Part shown: piece by piece, positions 26,718-35,434 of the stretch | Layout of the letters: every line of letters starts with the position of its first letter | How positions within the stretch are numbered: position 1 is the first letter of the stretch | NCBI RefSeq assembly: GCF_002112505.1 | Contig: NZ_NEHW01000002.1 | Span: 1 to 64,000 of the forward strand | Reading direction: 5' to 3' | Origin: Pseudomonas sp. R28(2017) | GTDB taxonomy: Bacteria; Pseudomonadota; Gammaproteobacteria; Pseudomonadales; Pseudomonadaceae | DNA: 64,000 nucleotides | Notes under the pieces: generated by a model | The model's input: only the letters and a program-made list of their open reading frames with translations | Database searches by the model: none | What the model was told of the DNA's origin: nothing | Program-made: the position numbers and the translations under genes

Positions 26718-27308
26718 TTGAATAAAGTTCATTCGCCGCCCATGCGTTATGACCCCCGCGAACTCACCGACGAGGAGTTGGTGGCGCGCTCGCATGAGGA
26801 GCTGTATCACGTAACCCGCGCCTATGAGGAACTCATGCGGCGCTACCAGCGGACCCTGTTCAACGTCTGTGCGCGTTATCTGGGGAACGACCGCGACGCT
26901 GATGATGTCTGTCAGGAAGTGATGCTGAAGGTGCTGTACGGTCTGAAGAACTTCGAGGGCAAGTCCAAGTTCAAGACCTGGCTCTACAGCATTACCTACA
27001 ACGAGTGCATTACCCAGTACCGCAAGGAGCGTCGTAAACGCCGGTTGATGGATGCCTTGAGCCTGGACCCTGTAGAAGAGGCGTCCGAAGAGAAGGCTCC
27101 GAAACCGGAAGAAAAGGGCGGGCTGGACAAGTGGCTGGTGCATGTGAACCCGATCGATCGTGAAATCCTGGTGCTGCGCTTTGTCGCGGAACTGGAATTT
27201 CAGGAAATCGCCGATATCATGCACATGGGCCTGAGCGCAACGAAAATGCGCTACAAGCGCGCGCTAGACAAGCTTCGTGAGAAATTTGCAGGTCTGGATG
27301 AAACTTAG
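26718..27308 (+). CDS. sigX: ECF sigma factor SigX
   Basis: A 196-residue extracytoplasmic-function sigma factor. Region 2 includes YEELMRRYQRTLFNVCARYLGNDRDADDVCQEVMLKVLYGL and FKTWLYSITYNECI; region 4 includes IDREILVLRFVAELEFQEIADIMHMGLSATKMRYKRAL. SigX drives oprF and fatty-acid and envelope genes in Pseudomonas. The start shown is the TTG at 26718, which gives the expected 196 residues, although no good ribosome binding site precedes it; an in-frame ATG at 26742 is the alternative. No linked anti-sigma gene is visible; the mechanosensitive-type CmpX upstream may take that signalling role. Confidence 0.93.
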   Translation: MNKVHSPPMRYDPRELTDEELVARSHEELYHVTRAYEELMRRYQRTLFNVCARYLGNDRDADDVCQEVMLKVLYGLKNFEGKSKFKTWLYSITYNECITQYRKERRKRRLMDALSLDPVEEASEEKAPKPEEKGGLDKWLVHVNPIDREILVLRFVAELEFQEIADIMHMGLSATKMRYKRALDKLREKFAGLDET

Positions 27309-27418
27309 TCCCTTGTAAATATCTCTAACGGATCGGCGAGTTCTGCTAGACTTGCCGTCGAGTTGTCCCCCGGATGTTGGTGGGACTGCTTAACTATCAC
27401 CAGATGGGGATTTAACGG

Positions 27419-28456
27419 ATGAAATTGAAAAACACCTTGGGCTTGGCCATTGGCTCGCTCGTCGCAGCTACTTCGTTCGGCGTTATGGCTCAAGGCCAGG
27501 GCGCAGTCGAAATCGAAGGCAACGTTACCAAGCAGTACTATGACAGCGAACGTAACTTCAAGAACGACGGCACCAATCCTGGTGTTCGCCTGGGCTACTT
27601 CCTGACTGACGACGTATCCCTGGACCTGGGCTACAACGAGACCCACAACGCTCGTGGCGAAGTCTTCAACAAGGACATCAAAGGTTCCAAGGCCAAGCTG
27701 GACGCTACCTACCACTTCGGTACCGTCGGCGACGCTCTGCGTCCGTACGTTTCCGCTGGTTTCGCTCACGAGAGCCTGGGCCAGGCCACTCGTAGCGGCC
27801 GTGACCACTCCACCTTCGCCAACGTTGGCGCTGGCGCCAAGTGGTACATCACCGACATGTTCTTCGCCCGTGCCGGCGTAGAAGCCATGTACAACATCGA
27901 CGACGGCAACACCGAGTGGGGTCCAACCGTGGGTGTTGGTCTGAACTTCGGTGGCAGCGGTGGCAAAGTTGCTGCAGCGCCTGCTCCAGTTGCTGAAGTC
28001 TGCTCCGACTCCGACAACGACGGCGTTTGCGACAACGTCGACAAGTGCCCAGACACCCCAGCCAACGTTACCGTTGACGCTGATGGCTGCCCGGCTGTTG
28101 CCGAAGTCGTTCGCGTTGAGCTGGACGTCAAGTTCGACTTCGACAAGTCGGTCGTCAAGCCAAACAGCTACGGCGACATCAAGAACCTGGCTGACTTCAT
28201 GAAGCAGTACCCACAGACCACCACCGTGGTTGAAGGTCACACTGACTCCGTCGGCCCAGACGCTTACAACCAGAAGCTGTCCGAGCGTCGTGCCAACGCT
28301 GTGAAGCAGGTCCTGACCCAGCAGTACGGCGTAGAATCCAGCCGTGTTGACTCGGTTGGCTACGGCGAAACCCGTCCGGTTGCCGACAACGCCACCGAAG
28401 AAGGCCGTGCTATCAACCGTCGCGTTGAAGCTCAGGTAGAAGCCCAGGCCAAGTAA
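27419..28456 (+). CDS. oprF: Major outer membrane porin OprF
   Basis: A 345-residue OmpA-family porin. A signal peptide covers about 1-22 (LGLAIGSLVAATSFGVMA). The N-terminal eight-stranded barrel ends near residue 180 (VGVGLNFGG). A linker with Cys residues and DSDNDGVCDNVDKCPDTP calcium-type repeats follows, and the C-terminal OmpA peptidoglycan domain has VEGHTDSVGPDAYNQKLSERRANAV. Codon use is strongly biased to abundant tRNAs, as in highly expressed genes. GGGGAT at 27404-27409 is the ribosome binding site. The 110-base leader after sigX contains a GTCCC/GGGAC hairpin at 27365-27386. A strong terminator follows. Confidence 0.97.
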   Translation: MKLKNTLGLAIGSLVAATSFGVMAQGQGAVEIEGNVTKQYYDSERNFKNDGTNPGVRLGYFLTDDVSLDLGYNETHNARGEVFNKDIKGSKAKLDATYHFGTVGDALRPYVSAGFAHESLGQATRSGRDHSTFANVGAGAKWYITDMFFARAGVEAMYNIDDGNTEWGPTVGVGLNFGGSGGKVAAAPAPVAEVCSDSDNDGVCDNVDKCPDTPANVTVDADGCPAVAEVVRVELDVKFDFDKSVVKPNSYGDIKNLADFMKQYPQTTTVVEGHTDSVGPDAYNQKLSERRANAVKQVLTQQYGVESSRVDSVGYGETRPVADNATEEGRAINRRVEAQVEAQAK

Positions 28457-28474
28457 TTGGTTTGAAGCTTCCAT

Positions 28475-28503
28475 GAAAAACCCGGCCTCGGCCGGGTTTT
28501 TCT
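28475..28503 (+). terminator. Rho-independent terminator of oprF
   Basis: AAAAACCCGGCC and GGCCGGGTTTTT pair around TC, with a T run on the plus strand and an A run before the stem, so it may also stop the converging cobA transcript. Confidence 0.9.
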
Positions 28504-28540
28504 TTGCCTGGAATTTCTATTGCCTGTTACGGCCTCAGCA

Positions 28541-29281
28541 TCATCCGGCCGCTGCTATCCGTACCTGCATCACCTGCTCCCCTACCACCTCGCCGATTAC
28601 CAGGATTGCCGGGCTGCACAGCCCGAATACACGGGCGTCCTCGACCATCCCCGATACATCGCTGCGGCATTCCCGCTGCTGTGGCAACGATGCATTCTCG
28701 ATCATCGCCACCGGCATCCCCGGCGCCATGCCGCCATCCAGCAGGCCTCGGCGGATTTGCTCCAGACGCGCCACACCCATGTACACCACCAGTGTCGTGC
28801 CGCCCTGTGCCAGTGCCGCCCAGTTCAGTTCGCTGTCATCCTGGGTGTGCGCGGTCACCAGCGTCACCCCGCGGCTGACGCCGCGCGAAGTCAGCGAGAT
28901 GCCGCACTGGGTCGCACCGGCCAGGCCTGCGGTGATGCCGTTGACCAGCTCCACCTCGATGCCATGGCCCTGCAGCCACAGGGCCTCCTCGCCGCCACGG
29001 CCAAAGATGCACGGGTCACCGCCCTTGAGCCTGACCACGCAACGGCCCTGCCGCGCATGGCGCAGCATCAGGCGCTGGATGAAGGCCTGGGGCGTGGAGC
29101 GGCAACCGCCGCGCTTGCCTACGGCAATCACCCTGGCCTGTGGGCAATGCTCCAGCACTACGGGGTTGACCAGGTCGTCGATCATCACCACGTCGGCCTG
29201 TTGCAGTGCGCGCACGGCCTTGAGGGTGAGCAGTTCAGGATCGCCAGGGCCGGCACCGACCAGCCAGACTTTTGCATTCAT
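28541..29281 (-). CDS. cobA: Uroporphyrinogen-III C-methyltransferase
   Basis: A 246-residue SAM-dependent methyltransferase that makes precorrin-2 for siroheme and cobalamin. Signature blocks are VWLVGAGPGDPELLTLKAVRAL, VRLKGGDPCIFGRGGEEA and ITAGLAGATQCGISLTSRG. Siroheme is the cofactor of nitrite reductase, which explains its place at the end of the nitrate-assimilation gene string. It is convergent with oprF, the standard arrangement in Pseudomonas. Confidence 0.93.
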   Translation of the reverse strand: MNAKVWLVGAGPGDPELLTLKAVRALQQADVVMIDDLVNPVVLEHCPQARVIAVGKRGGCRSTPQAFIQRLMLRHARQGRCVVRLKGGDPCIFGRGGEEALWLQGHGIEVELVNGITAGLAGATQCGISLTSRGVSRGVTLVTAHTQDDSELNWAALAQGGTTLVVYMGVARLEQIRRGLLDGGMAPGMPVAMIENASLPQQRECRSDVSGMVEDARVFGLCSPAILVIGEVVGEQVMQVRIAAAG

Positions 29282-29308
29282 CAGCGTTTCCTCATGGGCA
29301 GGGCGCGT

Positions 29309-30976
29309 TCAACCCTTGAGCAGGGCGAACAGCAGTATCAGGTTGAACAACAGGGACAGCAGGGCCAGGGTCCGCCAGACCTTCAGCGGCTCGCGCTCAA
29401 GCAGCGGGCGCGGGCGGCTGGGCAATTCCTGGCGGTCACCGCGTTCGAGCAGCAGCAGCCACTGTTCGGCGGTTTCAAAGCGTTGTGCCGGGTCTGTTGC
29501 CACGGCCTGCTGCAGGTTGTGCTGCAGCCATTCGGGCAGGTCGGGGCGATAGCGTGAGGCATTCACCGCCTGGCCGAAGCGGGGGCGCTGGAAGGCCTCG
29601 ATCTCGCCGTAGGGGTAGTGGCCGGTCAGCAACAGGTAGAGCGTGACGCCGACCGCGTACAGGTCCTGGCGCGGGCTCGGCGGCTGGCCCTCGAAGGCTT
29701 CCGGGGCAATGAACGAAGGCGTGCCGGGCAGCTGGTGCAGCGGCTCCTGGGAAAGGCCGGGGCAATATGCCAAGCCGAAGTCCAGCAGGCGCAGCTGACC
29801 GTCATCGCCCAGGTGCAGGTTGTCGGGCTTGATGTCCCGGTGCAGCAGGTTGCGCCGGTGCAGGACGCCCACCGCTTGCAGCAGCTGGCGGGCGATTTCC
29901 ATCCATTGCGCCAGCGCCAGCGGGCCCTGTTCGGCAGCATGTGCCGCGAGGGTCTTGCCGCTGTGCTCGCGCATCACGTAGTACAGGTGCTGACGCTGGC
30001 TGGCGGCATGCAGCTCGGGGAAGTGGCGGCCTGCCACCCGGCGCAGGAACCATTCCTCCAGCAGCAAGCCCTGGGCGGCGCCGGGTTCCTGTTCACGGTC
30101 CTCGGGCAGGGTCTTCAGCAGCCAGGGCTGGCCCTGTGCATCGCGCACACGGTAGAGCAGCGACTGGCGGCTGTGTGCCAGGCGCGTTTCCACCTGCCAG
30201 CCATCGAGCAGCTGGCCTTCGCGTAGCGGGCCCGGCAAAGGCCACTGCTGCAGTTGCACCAGGGTGTCGCCGAGGTTGGCCGTGCCCAGCTGCTCGACCC
30301 GCACCAGCAAGGCGCTGGCGTTGTCCTGGCTGCCGTTGTGATGGGCACTGGCAACCAGCGTGTCGGCAGCTGACTGCAGGTCGGGCTGCTCGCGCAGCAC
30401 GGCCTGGATGTGCTGGTCGCCAAGGCTGGCCCATACGCCGTCGCTGAGCAGCAGGTAGCATTCACCGGCCTGCAGTTCGCCGTCCAGGTAGTCGACCAGC
30501 AGGTGCTGGTCCAGGCCCAGCGCACGCTTGAGCACATGCTGCATGCCGGGCTGGTCCCAGACGTGGTCTTCGCTCAGGCACTGCAGGCGCCCGGCGTGCC
30601 AGCGGTAGGCCCGGCAGTCGCCCACGTGCGCCAGGGTGAAGCGGCGCCCGCGCAGCACCAGGGCGCTCAGCGTGGTCAGCAACGGTTGATTACCCTGGGC
30701 GCGCAACCAGCGGTTCTGGGCCAGCAGCAGGCGGTCCAGGGCCTGGGCCACGCCCCAGGTGGCGGGCGTGGCGTAATAGTCCATGGCCAGTGCCTGCAGG
30801 CTGGCGCGGGCCGCCAGGCCGCCGTCGGCACACTGGCTGACACCATCGGCGAGGGCGAACAGGTAACCCTTGCTGGCGGCCAGCTCCGGCGCCGGCGTGA
30901 CCAGGCGCAGGGCATCCTGGTTCTCCGTGCGTGGCCCGGTGGCGCTGGCCTGGGCAAAGCTCAGTTGCAGGCTCAT
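29309..30976 (-). CDS. Bifunctional PP2C phosphatase / Ser-Thr protein kinase, membrane-anchored
   Basis: A 555-residue fusion. The N-terminal PP2C domain (1-235) has LFALADGVSQCADGG, LAHVGDCRAYRW, YLLLSDGVWASLGD and SQDNASALLV, with the metal-binding aspartates. The C-terminal Hanks-type kinase (about 260-515) has LLKTLP for the ATP lysine, LLHRDIKPDNLHL for the catalytic loop, LLDFGLAY for the DFG motif and LPGTPSFIAPEAF for the activation loop; all key residues are intact. One membrane helix ends the protein (TLALLSLLFNLILLFALL). It lies ten bases after nasA, and such kinases often sit with nitrate-assimilation genes in Pseudomonas; the substrate is not known. Confidence 0.9.
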   Translation of the reverse strand: MSLQLSFAQASATGPRTENQDALRLVTPAPELAASKGYLFALADGVSQCADGGLAARASLQALAMDYYATPATWGVAQALDRLLLAQNRWLRAQGNQPLLTTLSALVLRGRRFTLAHVGDCRAYRWHAGRLQCLSEDHVWDQPGMQHVLKRALGLDQHLLVDYLDGELQAGECYLLLSDGVWASLGDQHIQAVLREQPDLQSAADTLVASAHHNGSQDNASALLVRVEQLGTANLGDTLVQLQQWPLPGPLREGQLLDGWQVETRLAHSRQSLLYRVRDAQGQPWLLKTLPEDREQEPGAAQGLLLEEWFLRRVAGRHFPELHAASQRQHLYYVMREHSGKTLAAHAAEQGPLALAQWMEIARQLLQAVGVLHRRNLLHRDIKPDNLHLGDDGQLRLLDFGLAYCPGLSQEPLHQLPGTPSFIAPEAFEGQPPSPRQDLYAVGVTLYLLLTGHYPYGEIEAFQRPRFGQAVNASRYRPDLPEWLQHNLQQAVATDPAQRFETAEQWLLLLERGDRQELPSRPRPLLEREPLKVWRTLALLSLLFNLILLFALLKG

Positions 30977-30985
30977 GGCGCCGCC

Positions 30986-32197
30986 TCAGACCCGTGCTGC
31001 GGTCACGGCGGCCGAGCCCCAGGTGGTGCGCCAGCGTTGCTTGACCCCGTGCAGGCCGAACCAGGCGAGCAGGCCAAGGCTGGCGAACAGCCACAGGCCC
31101 AGCTGATAGTCGCCGGTGTGCTGCTTGATGGCTCCGAGCCCTGCCGCCAGCAGGAAACCGCCGATGCCACCGGCCATGCCGATCAGCCCGGTCATCACGC
31201 CGATCTCCTGGCGGAAGCGTTGCGGCACCAGCTGGAACACTGCGCCATTGCCAGCGCCGAGGCCGAGCATGGCACTGACGAACAGCGCCAGGGCAGCGGC
31301 GGCACTCGGCAGGTTGAAGCCGACCGCGGCGATGCAGACGGCGGCCACGCTGTACATGCCGAGCAGGGTGCGGATGCCGCCGAAGCGGTCGGCCAGGGCG
31401 CCACCCAGCGGGCGCATCAGGCTGCCGGCGAACACGCAGGCGGCGGTGTAGTAACCGGCGGTGACCGGGCTCAGGGCGTACTGGTCGCTGAAGTAGCCGG
31501 GCAGGGCACTGGCCAGGCCGATGAAACCGCCAAAGGTGACGCTGTAGAAGAACATGAACCACCAGCTGTCACGGTCGCCCAGGGCCTTGAGGTAGTCGGC
31601 CGCGGCCTTCGGCTTGGGCCGTTGTGGGGCGTTGCGGGCGAGCAGGGCGAACAGGACCAGGGTCAGCAGCAGCGGAATCACGGCGAAGCCGAACACGTTG
31701 TTCCAGCCAAACCCGGCGGCCAGCACCGGGGCCAGCAGGGCGGCGAACACCGTGCCGGAGTTGCCTGCGCCGGCGATGCCCATGGCCTTGCCCTGGTGCT
31801 GCGGCGGGTACCACTGCGAGGCGAGTGGCAGCGACACGGCGAACGAAGCGCCGGCAACCCCGAGGAACACGCCCAGCAGCAGAGCTTGTTCATAGGTGTG
31901 CACGCCCAGGTACCAGGCGCCGGCCAGGGCGACGATGACGATCACCTGGCCGATCAGGCCAGCGGTCTTTGGCGACAGGCGATCGACCAGCACACCCATG
32001 ACAAAGCGCAAGACCGCACCGGCAAGGATCGGCGTAGCCACCATCAGGCCGCGCTGCTGGGCGCTCAGTTGCAGGTCGGCGGCGATCTGCACCGCCAGCG
32101 GACCCAGCAGGTACCAGACCATGAAGCTCAGGTCGAAATACAGGAACGCGGCGAACAGCGTGGGCACATGCCCGGATTTCCAGAAGCTGGTACTCAT
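30986..32197 (-). CDS. nasA: Nitrate/nitrite transporter (NarK/NasA type, MFS)
   Basis: A 403-residue transporter with 12 predicted helices. The nitrate signature near residue 140 (GIAGAGNSGTVFAALLAP) and its second copy in the C-half (LGLGAGNGAVFQLVPQRF) identify a nitrate/nitrite porter. The start at 32197 (MSTSFWKSGHVPTLFAAFLYFD) is typical; the open frame upstream runs through the leader hairpin and is not coding. The gene follows nasT and its expression should depend on NasT reading through the leader terminator. No nitrate or nitrite reductase gene is in the window. Confidence 0.9.
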   Translation of the reverse strand: MSTSFWKSGHVPTLFAAFLYFDLSFMVWYLLGPLAVQIAADLQLSAQQRGLMVATPILAGAVLRFVMGVLVDRLSPKTAGLIGQVIVIVALAGAWYLGVHTYEQALLLGVFLGVAGASFAVSLPLASQWYPPQHQGKAMGIAGAGNSGTVFAALLAPVLAAGFGWNNVFGFAVIPLLLTLVLFALLARNAPQRPKPKAAADYLKALGDRDSWWFMFFYSVTFGGFIGLASALPGYFSDQYALSPVTAGYYTAACVFAGSLMRPLGGALADRFGGIRTLLGMYSVAAVCIAAVGFNLPSAAAALALFVSAMLGLGAGNGAVFQLVPQRFRQEIGVMTGLIGMAGGIGGFLLAAGLGAIKQHTGDYQLGLWLFASLGLLAWFGLHGVKQRWRTTWGSAAVTAARV

Positions 32198-32228
32198 CGA
32201 ACACCTCACTCGGCAATGCAACGGAAAC

Positions 32229-32281
32229 GAAAAAGACGCCGCTACCCGGTCCACTGGTGTGGAGGGGAGAGCGACGTCTTT
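32229..32281 (-). promoter_or_regulatory. nasA leader: terminator hairpin, candidate NasT antitermination site
   Basis: Read on the minus strand, AAAGACGTCGCT and AGCGGCGTCTTT form a continuous 12-bp stem with one G-U pair, and a second smaller stem (TCCAC-ACCA-GTGGA) sits within its loop. A U run ends the structure about 32 bases before the nasA start. This is a terminator placed inside the operon, after nasT and before nasA, as expected for ANTAR-protein antitermination. The alternative antiterminator hairpins were not resolved by eye. Confidence 0.75.
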
Positions 32282-32395
32282 GTCGGGAGTTTTATGAGGC
32301 AACCGCCGTTGGCTACCGGTGGAATATCTTCAGCAAGAGCTGGGCCAACTTTGTACCTGGCAAGGCCGCTCCTGCAAGGATTGCGATCGCCGTGC

Positions 32396-32971
32396 TTAGC
32401 CGAGCATTTCGTGGATGGCGATGATCTGCTCGGCCACCTGGATGAGCTTCTGCTGCCGGCTCATGGCCTGCCGGCGCATCAGGGTATAGGCCTGCTCCTC
32501 GTTGCAGTCCTTCATCTTCATCAGCAACCCCTTGGCCTGCTCGATGCGCTTGCGTTCGGCCAGTTGCTGGTCGCGGGCCAGCAGCTGGGCCTTGAGCGCC
32601 TGGTCGCTCTCGAAGCGGGCCATGGCCACATCGAGAATGGGCTGCAACCGCGCCGCATGAATGCCTTCGACGATGTAGGCGCTGACCCCGGCCTGAATCG
32701 CCTGGCGCATCACCGCCGGGTCATGCTCGTCGGTGAACAGCACGATCGGCCGTGGCTGGTCGCGACTGACCAGCACCACTTGCTCCATCACGTCGCGGTC
32801 GGGTGAGTCGGTATCGATCAGCACCACGTCCGGGCGCACCGTTTCGACGCAGGCTGGCAGGTCGATGGTCAGGTCTGGCGCCTCGATCACCTCGAAGCCG
32901 GCTTCGCGCAGCGCGGCCTTGAGGCGGCCAACCTTCTTCTGGGTATCGTCGATCAGCAGGATGCGCAGCAT
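32396..32971 (-). CDS. nasT: ANTAR-domain transcription antiterminator NasT
   Basis: A 191-residue protein with an N-terminal receiver-like domain (LRILLIDDTQKKVGRL, VVLIDTDSPDRDVM) and a C-terminal ANTAR RNA-binding domain (QLAERKRIEQAKGLLMKMKDCNEEQAYTLMRRQAMSRQQKL). NasT binds leader RNA of nitrate-assimilation operons and prevents termination; NasS holds it inactive until nitrate is present. The receiver is probably not phosphorylated, since the usual conserved lysine position reads VEG. The start at 32971 lies 11 bases after the nasS stop. Confidence 0.93.
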   Translation of the reverse strand: MLRILLIDDTQKKVGRLKAALREAGFEVIEAPDLTIDLPACVETVRPDVVLIDTDSPDRDVMEQVVLVSRDQPRPIVLFTDEHDPAVMRQAIQAGVSAYIVEGIHAARLQPILDVAMARFESDQALKAQLLARDQQLAERKRIEQAKGLLMKMKDCNEEQAYTLMRRQAMSRQQKLIQVAEQIIAIHEMLG

Positions 32972-32982
32972 GGTGATGGCCC

Positions 32983-34185
32983 TCACAGACCGACTCGGGC
33001 ATCGGGCGTATCGCCCAGGGCGTGCAGGCGGAAGCTGCGGGCGTAGGCATACGGATCAGTGCCGTCCCAGCGCGTGCCGTCGATCAGCAGGCTGCTGCGC
33101 ATGGCTGACGCGGGGCAGGGCACGCCGAGTGCGCCGGCGGCCTCGCGGTACAGCTGCAATTGTTGCACCTGGCGAGCCACGCCGAGGTAGTCGGGGTCGT
33201 CACGCAGCAGGCCCCAGCGGCGGAACTGGGTCATGAACCACATGCCGTCCGACAGGTAAGGCAGGTTGGCGCGGCCCTGGTCGAACAGGCGCAGGGCGTG
33301 CCGGTCGTGCCAGGCGTTGCCCAGGCCGTCCTGATAGTCGCCCAGCAGCCGCGGCTCGACGTTCTCCAGCGGTGTGTCGAGGTAGGCGCTGCCGCTGAGC
33401 AGTTGCGCGGTGCTGCGCAGGTTTTCCGGGCTCTGCTCGATGAACCGGCTGGCAGCGAGCACCGCCTTGACCAGCGCGCGTGCGCTGTTGGGGTAGTGTT
33501 CGACGAAGGCGCGGGCGCAAGCCAGGACCTTCTCCGGGTGGTCGGGCCAGATCGACTGGCTGGTGGCCAAGGTGAAGCCCTGGCCCTGGCTGACGGCGGC
33601 AGCGGCCCAAGGCTCGCCGACGCAGAACCCGTCGATGCGCCCGGCCTGGATATGCGCCGCCATCTGTGCCGGCGGCACCACCACGCTGGTGACGTCGTGC
33701 AGCGGGTGGATGCCCTGGCTGGCCAGCCAGTAATAAAGCCACATGGCGTGGGTGCCGGTGGGGAAGGTCTGGGCGAAGGTCAGCCGTGCGCCATGCTGGT
33801 GCACCATTTGAGCCAGTGCTTCAGGGCTGGTCACGCCCTGGCGCTGCAGGGCCGGCGACAGGTTGATGGCCTGGGCATTCTGGTTCAGCCCCATGAGCAC
33901 CGCCATGTCGCTGGCCGGTACACCGCCGATGCCCAGGTGCACGGCGTAGACCAGGCCATAGAGGCAATGGGCGGCATCCAGCTCGCCGCTGGCCAGCTTG
34001 TCGCGCAGGCCCGCCCAGGAACCCTGGCGTTTCAGGTTGAGGGTCAGGCCGTGTTGCTGGGCGAAGCCCTGGGTGGCGGCGACCACCACCGAGGCGCAAT
34101 CGGTCAGGGCCATGTAGCCGATGTTGAGGCTGGGTTTTTCCGGCGCGTCGCTGCCGTTTACCCAGGCTAGAGGTGCTGTGTTCAC
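32983..34185 (-). CDS. nasS: Nitrate sensor NasS (NrtA/CmpA-type binding protein)
   Basis: A 400-residue periplasmic-binding-fold protein of the nitrate/bicarbonate-binding family (LNIGYMALTDCASVVVAATQGFAQQHGL, GIGGVPASDMAVLMGLNQNAQAINL, FCVGEPWAAAAV). It has no signal peptide, as expected for the cytosolic sensor that sequesters NasT. The start was placed at a GTG at 34185, preceded by GAGGA at a good distance, rather than at the upstream ATG of the longer frame, because the family begins near NTAPLAWV. Confidence 0.88.
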   Translation of the reverse strand: MNTAPLAWVNGSDAPEKPSLNIGYMALTDCASVVVAATQGFAQQHGLTLNLKRQGSWAGLRDKLASGELDAAHCLYGLVYAVHLGIGGVPASDMAVLMGLNQNAQAINLSPALQRQGVTSPEALAQMVHQHGARLTFAQTFPTGTHAMWLYYWLASQGIHPLHDVTSVVVPPAQMAAHIQAGRIDGFCVGEPWAAAAVSQGQGFTLATSQSIWPDHPEKVLACARAFVEHYPNSARALVKAVLAASRFIEQSPENLRSTAQLLSGSAYLDTPLENVEPRLLGDYQDGLGNAWHDRHALRLFDQGRANLPYLSDGMWFMTQFRRWGLLRDDPDYLGVARQVQQLQLYREAAGALGVPCPASAMRSSLLIDGTRWDGTDPYAYARSFRLHALGDTPDARVGL

Positions 34186-34312
34186 GAAGGTCCTCGCCCG
34201 TACTGAATAGGCTGTAGGCAAGGGAAGTAGCAACCCATGTGCCAAGCCCCTGTCATGCCGGGCGCGCGCTGGCTATAATCGCTGCCTCATTCACCCCGAG
34301 CCTTGCCCGCCC

Positions 34313-35338
34313 ATGTATACCCTGGCCCGCCAGCTGCTGTTCAAGCTTTCCCCGGAAACCTCCCATGACCTGTCCCTGGACCTGATCGGCGCCGGTGGCC
34401 GGCTTGGGCTCAACGGTGTGCTGTGCAAGCAGCCGGCCGCATTGCCGGTGACCGTGATGGGCTTGAACTTTGCCAACCCGGTGGGGCTGGCGGCGGGCCT
34501 GGACAAGAACGGCGCGGCCATCGACGGCTTTGCCCAGCTGGGCTTTGGCTTCGTCGAGATCGGCACCGTGACCCCACGCCCGCAGCCGGGCAACCCCAAG
34601 CCGCGGTTGTTCCGCCTGCCGCAGGCGACGGCGATCATCAACCGCATGGGCTTCAACAACCTGGGCGTCGATCACCTGCTCGAGCGCGTGCGTGCTTCGC
34701 GCTATGACGGCGTGTTGGGAATCAACATCGGCAAGAACTTCGATACCCCGGTCGAGCGTGCGGTGGACGACTACCTGATCTGCCTGAACAAGGTCTATAC
34801 CGAAGCCAGCTACATCACCGTCAACGTCAGCTCGCCGAACACCCCGGGCCTGCGCAGCCTGCAGTTCGGCGACTCGCTCAAGCAGCTGCTCGATGCCCTG
34901 GCCGAGCGCCGTGAGCAGCTGGCCGCCGAGCATGGCAAGCGTGTGCCGCTGGCGATCAAGATCGCGCCGGACATGAGTGACGAGGAAACCGCGCTGGTGG
35001 CCGCAGCGCTGATGCAATCGGGCATGGATGCGGTGATTGCCACCAACACCACCCTGGGCCGCGAGGGCGTCGAAGGGCTGGAGCATGGTGGCGAGGCCGG
35101 TGGCCTGTCGGGTGCGCCAGTGCTGGAGAAGAGCACCCATATCGTCAAGGTGCTGGCCGGCGAGCTGGGTGGCAAGCTGCCGATCATCGCCGCCGGTGGT
35201 ATTACCGAAGGCCGTCATGCGGCAGAAAAGATCGCCGCTGGGGCGAGCCTGGTGCAGATCTACTCGGGCTTTATCTACAAGGGCCCAGCGCTGATCCGTG
35301 AAGCGGTGGATGCGATCGCGGCAATGCCCAAGGCCTGA
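34313..35338 (+). CDS. pyrD: Dihydroorotate dehydrogenase (quinone), class 2
   Basis: A 341-residue FMN enzyme of pyrimidine synthesis attached to the inner membrane. The N-terminal helix pair typical of class 2 enzymes is present ([21 protein letters not shown]). FMN and substrate motifs are [37 protein letters not shown] (catalytic Ser) and the C-terminal PIIAAGGI with [13 protein letters not shown]. Length and start are standard. It is divergent from nasS and convergent with rmf. Confidence 0.96.
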   Translation: MYTLARQLLFKLSPETSHDLSLDLIGAGGRLGLNGVLCKQPAALPVTVMGLNFANPVGLAAGLDKNGAAIDGFAQLGFGFVEIGTVTPRPQPGNPKPRLFRLPQATAIINRMGFNNLGVDHLLERVRASRYDGVLGINIGKNFDTPVERAVDDYLICLNKVYTEASYITVNVSSPNTPGLRSLQFGDSLKQLLDALAERREQLAAEHGKRVPLAIKIAPDMSDEETALVAAALMQSGMDAVIATNTTLGREGVEGLEHGGEAGGLSGAPVLEKSTHIVKVLAGELGGKLPIIAAGGITEGRHAAEKIAAGASLVQIYSGFIYKGPALIREAVDAIAAMPKA

Positions 35339-35348
35339 AGGCGGGCAT

Positions 35349-35373
35349 AAAAAAGGGCCCCTTCAAGGGGCCC
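35349..35373 (-). terminator. Rho-independent terminator of rmf
   Basis: GGGCCCC and GGGGCCC pair around TTCAA. The A run on the plus side at 35349-35354 becomes a U run in minus-strand RNA, so this terminates rmf; it may also slow pyrD transcripts. Confidence 0.85.
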
Positions 35374-35434
35374 CTGGGCCGAAGCCCGCCGCCCGGATAG
35401 GGCGCGCATGGTGACTCGAATTCAGTGTCCTCGT

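Noticed and set aside
30410..32806. 798-codon plus-strand frame opposite the kinase, nasA and nasT genes
   Set aside because: Antisense of three well-supported genes, with no recognisable protein features.
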